From contig JAFMOC010000043.1 in the NCBI GenBank assembly GCA_019802505.1, positions 597,501 through 661,500 on the forward strand: 64,000 nucleotides of DNA. The letters are read 5' to 3'. Shown one piece after another: positions 44,734 through 55,279 of the stretch. Within the stretch, counting starts at the first letter, position 1. Each line of letters begins with the position of its first letter. Made by a program: the position numbers and the translations under genes. Source of the stretch: Corydoras sp. C115. Its lineage: Eukaryota > Chordata > Actinopteri > Siluriformes > Callichthyidae. The notes below the pieces were generated by a model that saw only the letters and a program-made list of their open reading frames with translations, did no database searches and had not been told where the DNA came from.

Positions 44734-45104
44734 GGCGGCACGGTGGCTTAGTGGTTAGCACGTTCGCCTCTCAGCACTAGGGATTCCCGGTTCGAATCCC
44801 CATCTGGGTGGAGTTTCCATGTTCTCCCCGTGTCTGCGTGGGTTTCCTCCGGGTTCTCCGGTTTCCTCCCACAGTCCAAAAACATGGATCAAGTCAATTG
44901 AGTTCTCCAAATTGCCCCATATAGAGTGTGTATGCGTGCGTGTCTGTGTGAGTGAGTGTGTGCCCAGCGATAGATTGGCGCCCTGTCCTGGGTGTATCTG
45001 CCCAGCGCCCGAAACGTTCTCCCCTGGATGGGCATGGGGAACCCCACTGCGACCCTAATAGAGGATAAAAGCGGAAGATAATGAATGAATGAATTAATTA
45101 ATTA
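44734..45104 (+). repeat. Full-length V-SINE inside the LINE, 12-bp TSD
   Basis: The duplication atatacagagtt lies at 44722-44733 and 45105-45116. Both tRNA-like boxes are intact; the tail is (gaat)n changing to (taat)n. Confidence 0.92.
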
Positions 45105-45262
45105 ATATACAGAGTTAAATTTTATTTTTATCTTTATTCTTCTATTTTCTTATCCTTTACAAATTAACAATTAAGCTTTCTGTGGAGAGGTCAGGTAAGA
45201 ATTTCACTGCTGGCTGTACCATGTATATCTACGCATGTGACGAATAAACCTGATTCTGATGT

Positions 45263-45774
45263 CAGACCCGAACGACGCCGGTGACACGCAAAACAGAGGG
45301 CGGCATCACCATCAGCTAATAAATCAAACACTGCCGACGTGGCGCTTTACTCTCAGAAATTAAAACCATATCTGAGAGAGGTTTACTCTGCATTCTCACA
45401 TGTCCCCGCTGCACTCAGAAGCAGCCGAGTCGGCGTTTTCCCCCGCACAGACACACAGGGTGTAACACAACAAAGTGGCGGGTGGGGGGGGGGGCAGCAG
45501 GGGGGCAACTTTGTCACCCTGCAATGCCCACGTTCTCACACCAAATCTGCAGTAAATCACCGAGTTGGAGAACAAACCATAAACATGAGCAAAGCACAGA
45601 GAGGCTCATTATTTTCTACTGACTCCTGAAAAAAGTATTTTACAGGAAAACAAGAAGGAAGGCATGGGAGGGGGCGGGCGGGGGGGGGGCAGCGGTTAAC
45701 ATGTTCGCCTCTCAGCGCAGGGGATCCAGGTTTGAATCCCAATTTTTCGAGGTGTTGTTAATTTCCTGGAGGTG
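45263..45774. other. Intron 1, unique with G-runs and a SINE head scrap
   Basis: G-rich runs at about 45480-45511 and 45668-45690; a V-SINE head scrap at about 45690-45750. Confidence 0.5.
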
Positions 45775-46213
45775 TGGTCAGATCTTCATCCATGGTTCTG
45801 CTGAAGCACTGCGGGCTACCGGTACTGGATGGAACCTGGATTTCTATTGGACTGGCGATCCTGCTGGACGCCGTCAATAGACTTCATAGGTCACCTGATC
45901 ATCACCCAATCTGTACATGGGTGTCCTGCACTGTTGATGCTGCCGGCCATTCGAGGAGGAGGAGTCCCTCACTGAGCCTCGGTCCTCACAAGGTTACTTC
46001 CTCAAGATAACAACATAACAGGGAGTTTTTTTCTTGCCACTGTCGCTTCAGCTTGCTCTTTGGGGGTTTTATGGGGCTTATAACACTGTAAAGCTGCTTT
46101 GGGACAGTGTGCTATTGTAAAAAGCACTCTATACATAAATTAATTATATTTAAACCTCTCACCCCCCACGACCCTAATGGAAAATTAAGCAGAAGATAAT
46201 AAATAAATAAATT
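45775..46213 (+). repeat. Retroelement 3' region E, copy 2, and an old SINE tail
   Basis: 'tggatggaacctggatttct' through 'ttcttgccactgtcgcttca' and 'aagctgctttgggacagtg' parallels 37076-37790. 46157-46213 is an old V-SINE tail. Confidence 0.65.
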
Positions 46214-46565
46214 TCAGTGGCATGGTGGCTTAGTGGTTAGCACGTTCGCCTCTCAGAGCTAGGAATTCCCGGTTCGAATCCCCATCTGGGTGGAGTTTCT
46301 ATGTTCTCCCCATGTCCGCGTGGGTTTCCTCCGGGTTCTCCGGTTTCCTCCCACAGTCCAAAAACATGGATCAAGTTGATTGAGTTCTCTAAATTGCCCC
46401 ATATAGAGTGTGTGAGTGTGTACCCAGCGATGGATTGGCGCCCTGTATCTGTATCTGGGTGTATCTGCCCAGCGCCCGAGACGTTCTCCCCTGGATGGGC
46501 ATGGGGAACCCCACCGCGACCCTAATAGAGGATAAAGCGGGAGATAATGAATGAATGAATGAATG
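46214..46565 (+). repeat. Full-length V-SINE in an older V-SINE
   Basis: The 8-bp duplication aataaatt lies at 46206-46213 and 46566-46573, in AT-rich sequence. The flanking 'attgcccctatctaatgtga' to about 46640 belongs to the older copy. Confidence 0.8.
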
Positions 46566-46639
46566 AATAAATTGCCCCTATCTAATGTGACTCTGTTGTG
46601 GGGGCATCTGACCAACACCTGAAATGACTCCCCTAAGGT

Positions 46640-48837
46640 TAATTATTAAAAAAAAAACACCATATGCACAAATGTATTGGGACCTCTTTTTTTAAGTATA
46701 TTTATCCTACTTCTCAGAAGCCAGGAAAAAGATTCGATGGCGCCTCTAGACAGATTTCAAAGTTCATGCTGTGGAGAGATTTTCACCTTCTGTGGTGTTT
46801 CCTTCTCTTTTAACTCCCCATCATCCAAGAAACGTCCGAATGTACGTGTGGCGGGGCGAAGAAGAACGGGCTGAACTCGGTGGGGGCGCAACTGACGGCG
46901 AAAGACGATAATTAGGCATAAATACCTACCACCACCACCCCCCACTGCCTCGTCCGCTCCTCTTCACCCCGCCACGGCTTTATTTACATCTGCGCTTGTA
47001 TTCTACCTTCAGTTCTACATTTGGAGAACGCTCTGCTGTTGGGATTATAATGCGGTTGTTAAGTGGATTCATTTGCATCCGCACTTAGCGGCTGGTTGCC
47101 GGGGTCTTATTGCTTACACGCTATAAAGTGGTCCTTGGCGACTGGATTAATGAAGGCTACACAAGCTGAAGGTAATCATCTCGCTTGTTTATGACGTGTT
47201 TTTTTTTATAGCTGTGATGCATCCAAAGGAAATCTAAATGGACGCACCAATGAAAGATGACTAGAAGCGATAAAATCTTAATTTAGCCTGACAATGAAAC
47301 TCCCAGCAGAGCCTGAACTCTCGTAATGTATATTAATGTTCCATTGATGTGTTGCATGAATCCATGAAGTCAAGGGCAAACAAAAGCAATTAAGTCGGGA
47401 TCCAAAGCTCCGAAATGTATTCCGATCGAGTTTGTATTGACCACAGGTGCAACGTGATGCCAGCTTAAAAGGCCAGGTCTTTAAGACGAGCAGCTCAGAA
47501 GCACCGAGCCGTGTCTGCAATCGACCCAGCACACCGTAGACCCCTTACACACTGATCACCCCGACCCGAAACTCCCGACCTTTCAGAGCAGCTTCTGTTT
47601 CACATGACGCTCCTGCGATGAGGTGTTAATGAGGGATCATCGCTAATGGTTGCCATGACGTGCCATCATTAGAACGTCTTTGTGCGTTCCTATAGGATGC
47701 ATGTAGCATGTTTTCTTCATGTGCCCCGTACCATTACAGCCCTACTGCCAACCTCCTTTAACTGGAACCAGCCAGGAACCGTTCCTGAGGTTCACAGAAG
47801 ACATGCTGGATGTCTGACCAGGCATCGTGGGTCAGGATCAGGTTTCTGCTCATGATGTCTGAGAAACCTGATGAACGCTGACGTCACGCCCAGCTGGGAC
47901 TCTGTCCATAGATGCTGTATTGACTTTCAAAGTGAGGAGGCAAGCTGTTTGGCACCGACTCGTTTCTGGACGAGAGGTTCCTCTGCGGTGTTGACGTTCT
48001 GAAAGGACGTTTTGAGTCTTTGAGATTTTCTCAGAATTCGTTTGGGCCACAGACGGTGTGTGCTGATTGATTGCAGCAGTGTGTGTCAGTACAGTGGGCT
48101 GAAAGGAAAGCACAGCCTTTCAACTGAGAATCAAACTGCTGGACTGAGATCTTGAGTCTTTGAAAAATATGATCTGGCTGAAGTCACTCCAATAAATTCT
48201 GGAACTCAGGACCGAGAGACAGCTGCTTCAGTTAATGAAGCTGGATGTGTTAAAGCCCTCATCCTCGTCGTCTTGTTCTCGTTAGTGTTTGCCACGGTGG
48301 ACAGGATCCACGCATTTGACTTGCCACAGTTGCCCAGTTTAGTGTCTCTAATTAATCCATCAGCACGTCTTTAAATACAAGATGAAACCAAAGAGCCCCG
48401 AGAAAACCCATCTGAAACTCATCAGAGACTGTTTATGACAGAGCAAGAGAGAGAGAGCGAGAGAGAGAGAGTGTGAAGGAGAGAGAGGGCAGAAGCACTC
48501 AACTCGATGCTCTTCAGCAGGTGAACCGGCAGAACCCGCCTACATGGTGGAGGTGGGCAATCATTTCAGAATGTGGGTGATGAACGACTACAGCAAAGCT
48601 TCTTGTAGAAGGTCAGGGGATGTTGCGCCTCCGGTGGTTGGCAGCAGCAGAGTGTGGAGCTGGTAGACCGCGAGAGGAGGAGGCTGGAGAGTGCAGTGTT
48701 GGATCAGGGTTCTCCAGAAAGAGTTCTACATTCAGTATTACCTAAATAACTTCCTTATGATTTGGTTTTTTCGTCAGAATTCAAGTTCTGAATTAATACA
48801 CACACACTATGTGTTTTTTCAGTTGATCATATTGAGG
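46640..48837. other. Intron 1, longest repeat-poor stretch (~2.2 kb)
   Basis: No SINE, LINE or MITE was recognised, unlike the rest of intron 1. 46990-47200 contains an octamer-like 'atttgcat' and NKX-like 'ttaagtg' near each other. A (GA)n tract lies at about 48447-48490. No exon-like frame. It may hold intronic enhancers, which is inference. Confidence 0.4.
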
Positions 48838-49301
48838 TGCGGCACGGTGGCTTAGTGGTTAGCATGTTCTCCTCTCCTCTCATCCACCACCCTAATAACA
48901 CCTGCCACTATTTTCTACATTGCATTTAAAGATCTATTTTTATTCATTAATTAATTCATTCATTATCTTCCGCTTTATCCTCTATTAGGGTCGCGGTGGG
49001 TTCCCCATGCCCATCCAGGGGAGAACGTTTCGGGCGCTGGGCAGATACACCCAGGACAGGGCGCCAATCCATCGCTGGGCACACACTCACTCACACACAC
49101 ACACTCTATATGAGGCAATTTGGAGAATTCCATTGACTTGATCCATGTTTTTGGACTGTGGGAGGAAACCGGAGAACCTGGAGGAAACCCACGCGGACAC
49201 AGGGAGAACATGGAAACTCCTCCCAGATGGGGATTCGAACAGGGAATCCCTAGCGCTGAGAGGCGAATGTGCTAACCATTGAGCCACCGTGCCGCCCTGA
49301 A
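48838..49301. repeat. V-SINE head scrap (plus) and full V-SINE (minus) with TSD
   Basis: 48838-48885 is a head-only scrap on the plus strand. 48944-49301 is a full inverted copy flanked by ctatttttat (48934-48943 and 49302-49311). Confidence 0.85.
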
Positions 49302-49311
49302 CTATTTTTAT

Positions 49312-50125
49312 ATATTTAGAAATTCTAGTTTATATAAATCACTGCAGATCTGCTTTTTATAAGTTTGAGACATAATTCAATAAACGTAGCCTATGTGAAT
49401 AAAGGTACAAGCCAGGATGTGCAGCTCGACTATTGGAATTGGAGATGCTGAATGTCTGAGCAAAACGTTAAAGTTCCAGCAAAGCAACCAGGGACGATGA
49501 TTCTCTGTGACCACTATACCATTTACATATAAACTGAAATCAGAGCCTCACTGTACGATGCTGATGCTGTTTCAGATCAGAACCAAGGGCCTTGTTATCA
49601 AAACTCTGCAGCGAAGGTTCTAAAACAATTTCAGTCCCAATGACAGACCTGTTGGCATTTCCCACAACACAGCCCACATCAGGGATAAATGAGTACAGAG
49701 AATTACTTTCTCCCAACAAATAATATCCCGACTGTTGGAAACAGAATCACCTCATGCATTTGTAAACGACCCTGGTGTGCTACAGTTCGGAGTTTTGGGG
49801 AGTCTGAGGACGTGTGGACAAACAGAGTGAAAGAGGAAAAGAGTCCAGACTGAAATGCTGATGTAACTGAGTATAAACCATCAAATTCAACTAATGCAGC
49901 GCAAACTGTTCACCGTATAAAAGCTATTAACTACATTCTGTGAACAGGAACAGCATTATGTGATAAGGACCGAATAAACAAACCCCCGGCCTGTACAATT
50001 ATTTATTCCATCAGGAATGAAAAGCAGCAGGTTCTAGACACTGGGCTCAGATATCTTCAAACATGCATCTTATCACTTCAGCGCACAAAGACGGCTTGAT
50101 TTATGCTTCTATTTAAATCATACAG
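49312..50125. other. Intron 1, unique sequence
   Basis: No gene or repeat recognised. Confidence 0.45.
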
Positions 50126-50514
50126 CACCAGTCCAAAGTTTGGACAACTTTTTCCACTTCGTCCATGTTCTCAGTAATCTGTAAAGATGGACTTTGTAGT
50201 TCTAGAATTGCAGACTGTAGTCCAGGGGTGCTCAATACGTCGATCGAAGGGGTGTCGGGTAGTTCCCGAAAACGGTATGTGGCCACGCCCCCGTGCCTAA
50301 ATGCAAAGCACTGCATCTCGAATCATCTACATTAGAGAGTTTCTGTTTGTGTTTTTGCATTTTATTTGACTGACAAGACGAGTGAAGGACGAGTGCAGCT
50401 CCAAAAGAACGATAATCTTCAACTTTCATTTAGAGTGGGGGGGGGGGTGAATATTTTATTACAATGTCAAACTCAAAATGCATTTGCTTTTATTAATGTT
50501 CATGTTCTGTTTGG

Positions 50515-51017
50515 AGGCAGCACGGTGGCTTAGTGGTTGGCATGTTCCCGGTTCGAATCTCAATCTGGGTGGAGTTTCCATGTTCTCCCGTCTCCACGTG
50601 GCTTTCCTCCGGGTTCTGCGGTTTCTTCCCACAGTCCAAAAACATGGATGAAGGTCAATTCATTCATTCATTCATTATCTCCCGTTTTATCCTCTATTAG
50701 GGTCGCGGTGGGGTTCCCCATGCCCATCCAGGGGAGAACGTCTCGGGCCAGGACAGGGCGCCAATCCATCGCTGGTGAAGGTCAATTGAGTTCTCCAAAT
50801 TGCCCCATATAGAGTGTGTTTTTGTGAGTGAGTGTGTGCCCAGCGATAGAGTGGCGTATCTAGATGGGCATGGGGAACCATCATGGGCATGTATAGATCC
50901 TGGGTGTATCTGCCCAGCGCCCGAAGTGTTCTCCCCTAGATGGGCATGGGGAACCACCCCCCCCCCCCCCCCGACCCTTATTGAGGATAAAGCGGAAGAT
51001 AATGGATGGATGGATGG
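50515..51017 (+). repeat. V-SINE inside the hAT, itself interrupted
   Basis: The 13-bp TSD atgttctgtttgg lies at 50502-50514 and 51018-51030. Head and core are at 50515-50660 and the tail at 50788-51017, with a small internal rearrangement near 50870-50960 and a C-run. Confidence 0.87.
50661..50775 (-). repeat. Short-form V-SINE inside the V-SINE
   Basis: 115 nt, from (attc)n to 'ccatcgctgg'; in its own sense it starts 'ccagcgatgg'. The duplication tgaaggtcaatt lies at 50649-50660 and 50776-50787. It is the innermost of four layers. Confidence 0.9.
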
Positions 51018-51370
51018 ATGTTCTGTTTGGGGAAATGTGGGTTACAGTGATTGTTTTACATTTGTGCTGTATACTGTGTGTTTGGGTGTAACTAAAATCA
51101 GGTTCTCTCCGTGCTATTTGTTGGAATGTGTTTAATAAAAGAGCAACAAAAAAAAAAAAACCCGGTAGATCTCGATGACCTGTCCAATGGAAAAGTAGAT
51201 CTCAGGCCAGAAAAGTGTGGGCACCCCTGCTGTAGTCCATCTGTTTGTGTTCTACAGTACATACTGTGTACTCGGTTCTAATGGTCAGAACTCCAGTAGT
51301 AGCACCACAGAGCAGGGAATATTTGGTTGGTGCATTAGTCCTATCCCAGCAGTGTTACAGAGGTGGAGAA

Positions 51371-52099
51371 ATGAAAGTCGCTTTAACGCCAGAAACACAA
51401 GCAGTGACTGCAGCCTGCAGCTTATCCCTGCACATAACACACGATAAGCACTTGCAATGTTATGTTCAACAATCTGATCCCTATGGCTTTTTCACTCTAA
51501 ACACACACTCTCTCTCTCTCTCTCTCTCATTCCATTGTGCATGATTTTCACTCTCACTTCAGAGGCGAGCTGAGACGCACAGCGATGCAAATCCACTGTA
51601 CTTTCCAGAGGATATTTTAGGCATTTCCCAAAACTACGTCTAAAATAACGACCGACTGCTAAGGGGAATGTGTAAGTGGTGAATGTGTGTCAGCGTGAAA
51701 CATAAGCAGCGTCAGTGCTTACACATAAGAGCTCCTGAATCCAATTATCTATTCGAGCTGCTCGACCACCAGCCTACCACATTCCAATATAATACACTGC
51801 ACATCAGCGCGCAGCCGGATCAGGTGTCCATCACAATGACCCTGCTATACAACACACAGTGTCTGCAAGAAAGACGAGAGCAAAGCCAATTCTGATGTAC
51901 GACTATTGTCTTCGAAATAATATTAGGATTATTGTGCAATAATGAACTTCACCAAAAAGGGGCCAGAAATCACAGGAACAATAATGTAAACACAAAATCA
52001 CAATTTGTCAGTGAAAGAAAGCCAACGCAGAGCTTTTGCTGAAAATCAAAACTAAATAATGAATCTATTCGAAAGAAAACTGTTTTGTTTCGTTTTTTT
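51371..52099. other. Intron 1, unique sequence
   Basis: (CT)n at about 51507-51530. Nothing else was recognised. Confidence 0.45.
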
Positions 52100-52415
52100 T
52101 GGCTCAGTGATTAACACGTCCACCTCTCAGTGCTGGGGATCCGGGTTTGAATCCCGATCGGGGTAGAGTTTCCATGTTCTCTCCGTGTCTGCATAGGTTT
52201 CCTCCCACGTTCCAAAAAAAAAAAAAAAAGGTTCAAGGTCAATTGGCTGCTCTAAATTGCCCCATATAGTGTGTGTGTGTGTCTTTGTGATTGAACATGT
52301 ACACAGCAATACAATCTGTCCAGTGCCATAGACATTCCTCCATGGATGGGCATGGAGAAAACCCCCCCCCCCCCCCGGTGACCCTAGTGTGTGATTAATT
52401 GGAAGATAATGAGAC
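52100..52415 (+). repeat. Old V-SINE with A-run and C-run
   Basis: Diverged head ('ctgggtttgaatcccgat'-like), core interrupted by a poly-A at about 52215-52230, and a tail with a poly-C before 'gtgaccctagtg'. Confidence 0.75.
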
Positions 52416-53169
52416 GAGATATTAAAATAAATCACTCTTTTAACCAGCATCCACACTAAAGCTGTCCAGCCAAACGGAGCTCACGAGATAAAGTTAAGCT
52501 CAAGCGACGACTTAAGCTTTGGAACCTTCATTGTTGCAACATGATGACGAAACAGTTTCCATGTCACTGGAAGCTTACAGCGGGGCACATGGTGTCCTGT
52601 TGCCAACCATTATGACTTGGCTCTTAATATAGCCACTGGACGATCTCAGGATTAACAGACTGGAGGTGGACATGACCTTGAACAGATAGACAGACTGAAC
52701 CCTGCAGTAAGAACCAGAATCCTTTAAAGTGAGGCTCGGATGTGATGATGCAGTGATGACATACTGACACACCTCCATTACATCTGCATCACTGAGTTGC
52801 TGAGGACCAGCTGAGGACACTATGTACCGTAGTCCACTTGTCTTTAATTGTAGAAATACAAAGTCTGCGGTAAGTGGGACTGCTAACATGAATATTGTGA
52901 AGCAGAAACAGGGGGTGTCCAAACTTTGGACTGGGACTGTTACGGTATACGGACAGTTTACAGGTTCGTTTCAAAGAGACGTCAGATCAAATCTTACACA
53001 TGGACATAAACATGCACCTTCAGACACTCATTGTTATGATGACATTAAATAAAATGCTCAAACCAGTGACAGTAACTGCTTTCCACTGTATGGAGAGAGT
53101 TTCTGGGAGGAGGCTGTTGTATCACAGTGCCTCAGTGCAAAGGTATTTTTGGTAAGTGTAGAGTGAAAA
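52416..53169. other. Intron 1, unique with Tc1-like MITE remnants
   Basis: About 52780-52945 resembles the MITE family in inverted orientation, ending 'gggtgtccaaactttggact'. No exon was recognised. Confidence 0.5.
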
Positions 53170-53285
53170 AGCCTTAATGGCCCACACAGAGCCCTGACCT
53201 TAACCCCACTGAACACCTAAGGAATGAATTAGTATGGCGACTGTGAGCCAGATGCTCTCAGCCAAAATCTGACTGACCTCAACAA
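53170..53285 (+). pseudogene. Tc1-like transposase C-terminal scrap
   Basis: Around 53190 a plus frame reads Q-S-P-D-L-N-P-T-E-H-L-R-N-E, the conserved DDE-domain segment near the last catalytic residue of Tc1 transposases (family form S-P-D-L-N-P-I-E-x-L-W). Only ~35 codons are recognisable. Confidence 0.65.
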
Positions 53286-53695
53286 TGCTATATACAAGTT
53301 CAGGCTATTTATTTCTATAGCGCTTTTTACAACAGTACATTGTCACAAAGCAGCTTTACAGAATGAGAAGCCTTTAAACTCCCAAAGAGCAAGCCGAAGC
53401 GACAGTGGCAAGAAAAAAAACCCTTTTATGTTGTTATTTAAAGAAGAAACCTTGGAAGGACCAAGACTGTACGTTCACCTCTCAGCGCTAAGGATTCCCG
53501 GTTCGAATACCAATCTGGGGGGAGTTTCCATGTTCTCCCCATGTCCATGTGGGTGACCCACAGTCCAAAAACATGGATCAAGGTCAATTGGATTCTCCAA
53601 AATTGCCCCCCATATAGAGTGTGTTTATCCCCCCCCCACCACCACCACCACCATGACCCTAGTAGAGGATAAAGCAGAAGATAAGGGATGGATGG
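53286..53695. repeat. Element E (minus) followed by V-SINE (plus)
   Basis: 53286-53469 is the inverted E tail ('tttatttctatagcgctttt', 'cattgtcacaaagcagcttt', 'cgaagcgacagtggcaagaa'). 53470-53695 is a head-truncated V-SINE with an internal deletion and a (ggat)n end. Confidence 0.75.
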
Positions 53696-53807
53696 ATATA
53701 TTTATGAAGAAAAACATGATGATATTAAACCAGGTGTAAGGACGTGGGATTAGTTAAGCTGAACTTCAGTAAACACTGAGGTTAAATGTGAATGAATGGA
53801 ACCGGGG

Positions 53808-54486
53808 TGGCACGGTGGCTTAGTGGTCAGCACGTTCTCCTCTCAGCGCTAGGGATTCCCGGTTCGAATCGCCATCTGGTTGGAGTTTCCATGTTCTCCC
53901 CGTGTCTGCGTGGGTTTCCTCCGGGTTCTCCGGTTTCCTCCCACAGTCCAAAAACATGGATCAAGGTGAATTGAATTCTCAAAATTGCCCCAAATAGAGC
54001 TTTTCACATGATTTTGCAGGACATGTCGTCTCATGAGGCGGCACAGTGGCACAGGTTTACAGATTGATGACAGAAGGACTTTGTTTTTAGGAGGAATGCA
54101 CTATTGGATAAAAAAGGAAACAGTGTGGGCGGCACGGTGGCTTAGTGGTTAGCATGTTCTCCTCTCAGCACTAGGGATTCCCGGTTCAAATCGCCATCTG
54201 GTTGGAGTTTCCATGTTCTCCCCGTGTCTGCGTGGGTTTCCTCCGGGTTCTCCGGTTTCCTCCCACAGTCCAAAAACATGGCTCAAGGTGAACTGAATTC
54301 TCAAAATTGCCCCAAATAGAGAGTGTCTGTGTGAATGAGTGTGTGTCCAGCGATGGATTGGCGCCCTGTCCTGGGTCTATCTGCCCAGCGCCCGAGACGT
54401 TCTCCCCTGGATGGGCATGGGGAACCCCACCGCGACCCTAATAGAGGATGAAGCGGGAGAGAATGAATGAATGAATGAATGAATGA
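53808..54486 (+). repeat. Two related V-SINE copies, first truncated
   Basis: 53808-54000 stops at 'ttgccccaaatagagc'; 54128-54486 is complete. Both share diagnostic variants not seen elsewhere here ('atcgccatctggttggag', 'caaggtgaa(c)tgaattctc', 'ccccaaatagag'). They are therefore a local duplication or sister copies of one source. Confidence 0.8.
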
Positions 54487-54775
54487 AAACGTCTTAAGCA
54501 CTGATGTAGCTGAACTGCTACAAACTTCAAAACGTGGGAAACAAACACTTCCCAGTAAACAGCAAATATACTTAACGAAACTTAATTAACAAACAAACAC
54601 AGCGCGTCTGTTAACTGGTCGTCAACATTCAGAAGCAGCCGACGCGTGCACTATCTAGTGTGAGACGCTCGGTTTGAGACGCAGCCCTGATCAAGCCGCG
54701 CCGCATCACCGCGGTGCCGTCTGCAGCGGCCCGCGCGCTAACGAACCGAGCGGCCTGGAGTCGACTCAAACTTAC

Positions 54776-54827
54776 CGACCGAACGCGGGCCGGTTCCCGA
54801 ACCGAGCAGGAGGAACCAAACCCACAT
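54776..54827 (-). CDS. ldlrad3: ldlrad3 coding exon 1: start codon and signal peptide
   Basis: The ATG at 54827 (minus strand, A at -3) opens M-W-V-W-F-L-L-L-G-S-G-T-G-P-R-S-V, 17 codons plus one base. The donor is GTAAGT from 54775 downward. The hydrophobic W-F-L-L-L core followed by small residues is a signal peptide, with cleavage expected around residues 13-18. The phase-1 end joins exon 2 (AC...) to give Asp and then S-Q-L-L. This parallels the mammalian protein, whose short first exon encodes a signal peptide starting M-W-L-L directly before S-Q-L-L. The exon is too short to stand out as an open frame and is covered by longer frames in other phases. Confidence 0.87.
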
Positions 54828-54959
54828 CCTACTGCCTGATCCGGCTGCACCGGCTGCGCCCGCTGCGGGTCCCGCACTGCGCCTGCGGGACAAAGTTCTG
54901 CAATCCGGCGCAGACTCGGGGAGTTCGCGTGTTGTTCTCCTGCAGAAGTTCGGACAGGG

Positions 54960-55055
54960 GAGCAGGGGCTGGAGGAGGAGGAGGAGGAGGAGGAAGAGGA
55001 GGAGGAGGAGGAGGGCAACCAGACAAGAGCGCGCCTTCTCTCTCTCTCTCTCTTT
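54960..55055. repeat. (GGA)n and (CT)n tracts in the 5' UTR region
   Basis: (GGA)n at about 54971-55013 and (CT)n at about 55039-55054. As transcribed they give pyrimidine-rich (UCC)n and then purine (GA)n. The serine- and proline-run frames across them are artefacts. Confidence 0.9.
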
Positions 55056-55279
55056 AATTCAGTTCAGTTTAAAGCTCTCTCTCCCAGCGGGTTTGCAGGG
55101 ACAGGCAGGGGGCGGGGCAAAGCACGGAGTGGGCGTGGCTTACGGGGCGCGTTAGATAAATACAGAGAGGCGCTCACAGTTCAAACGCGCAGTGAGATGT
55201 AAACATTAAAATACAACAACAACAAACAAACAAAGTCACGTCAACATTCCACAGTTTATTTAATTGTTATGCTAATGAT

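Larger units (their letters stand above)
44300..45262 (+). mobile_element. L2-like LINE 3' end, interrupted by a V-SINE
   Basis: The coding remnant at 44310-44611 is followed by a 3' UTR (44612-44733, resuming 45117) and ends 'gacgaataaacctgattctg' at about 45240-45260. The same kind of end occurs at 6140-6200 and 14171-14225. Confidence 0.82.
50223..51229. mobile_element. Non-autonomous hAT element carrying nested SINEs
   Basis: The 8-bp TSD ctgtagtc lies at 50215-50222 and 51230-51237. Termini are caggggtgctca on the left and, inverted, caggggtgccca on the right. Without the SINEs it is about 0.5 kb. Subterminal 'gatcga'/'gatctcgat' motifs are present; no transposase was recognised. Confidence 0.9.
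50126..51370. mobile_element. Tc1-like MITE split by a hAT element
   Basis: The left part 50126-50222 ('agtccaaagtttggaca', 'agatggactttgtagttcta') and the right part 51238-51370 ('tgtgttctacagtacatact', 'agcagggaatatttggttgg') are contiguous in the copy at 36741-37075. Confidence 0.75.
1..54827 (-). other. ldlrad3: ldlrad3 gene, 5' part (coding exons 1-4 and introns)
   Basis: Span of the partial gene as seen here, from the start codon at 54827 to the left window edge. The four coding exons measure 52, 147, 126 and 135 nt. Every junction splits a codon after its first base: exon 1 G + exon 2 AC = Asp; exon 2 C + exon 3 CA = Pro; exon 3 A + exon 4 CG = Thr; exon 4 ends with a lone G. The joined frame gives a signal peptide and three LDLa modules in the order and spacing of vertebrate LDLRAD3, including the linker residues C-P-K-x-K-S-K-C and N-C-T-x-N-P-L. 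The mammalian protein is about 345 residues, so somewhat under half is encoded here. I saw no transmembrane exon in 1-4040. Confidence 0.92.
54600..55190. promoter_or_regulatory. ldlrad3: CpG island and putative ldlrad3 promoter/5' UTR
   Basis: CpG-dense sequence, in contrast to its AT-rich surroundings, covers exon 1. On the upstream side for a minus-strand gene lie GC boxes: 'gggggcggggc' at about 55108-55118 and a CACCC/KLF-type 'gtgggcgtggc' at about 55129-55139. A TATA-like 'gtatttatc' (minus sense) lies near 55155-55163. A (CCT)n-rich 5' UTR (minus sense, about 54973-55013) follows. I saw no ATG between the CCT tract and the start codon. The transcription start site itself cannot be placed. 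Confidence 0.7.

Noticed and set aside
54629..55018. Frame of 129 codons with a serine run across the CpG island
   Set aside because: The run comes from the (GGA)n tract in the 5' UTR. The frame starts at a non-ATG codon and overlaps the ldlrad3 signal-peptide exon in another phase.
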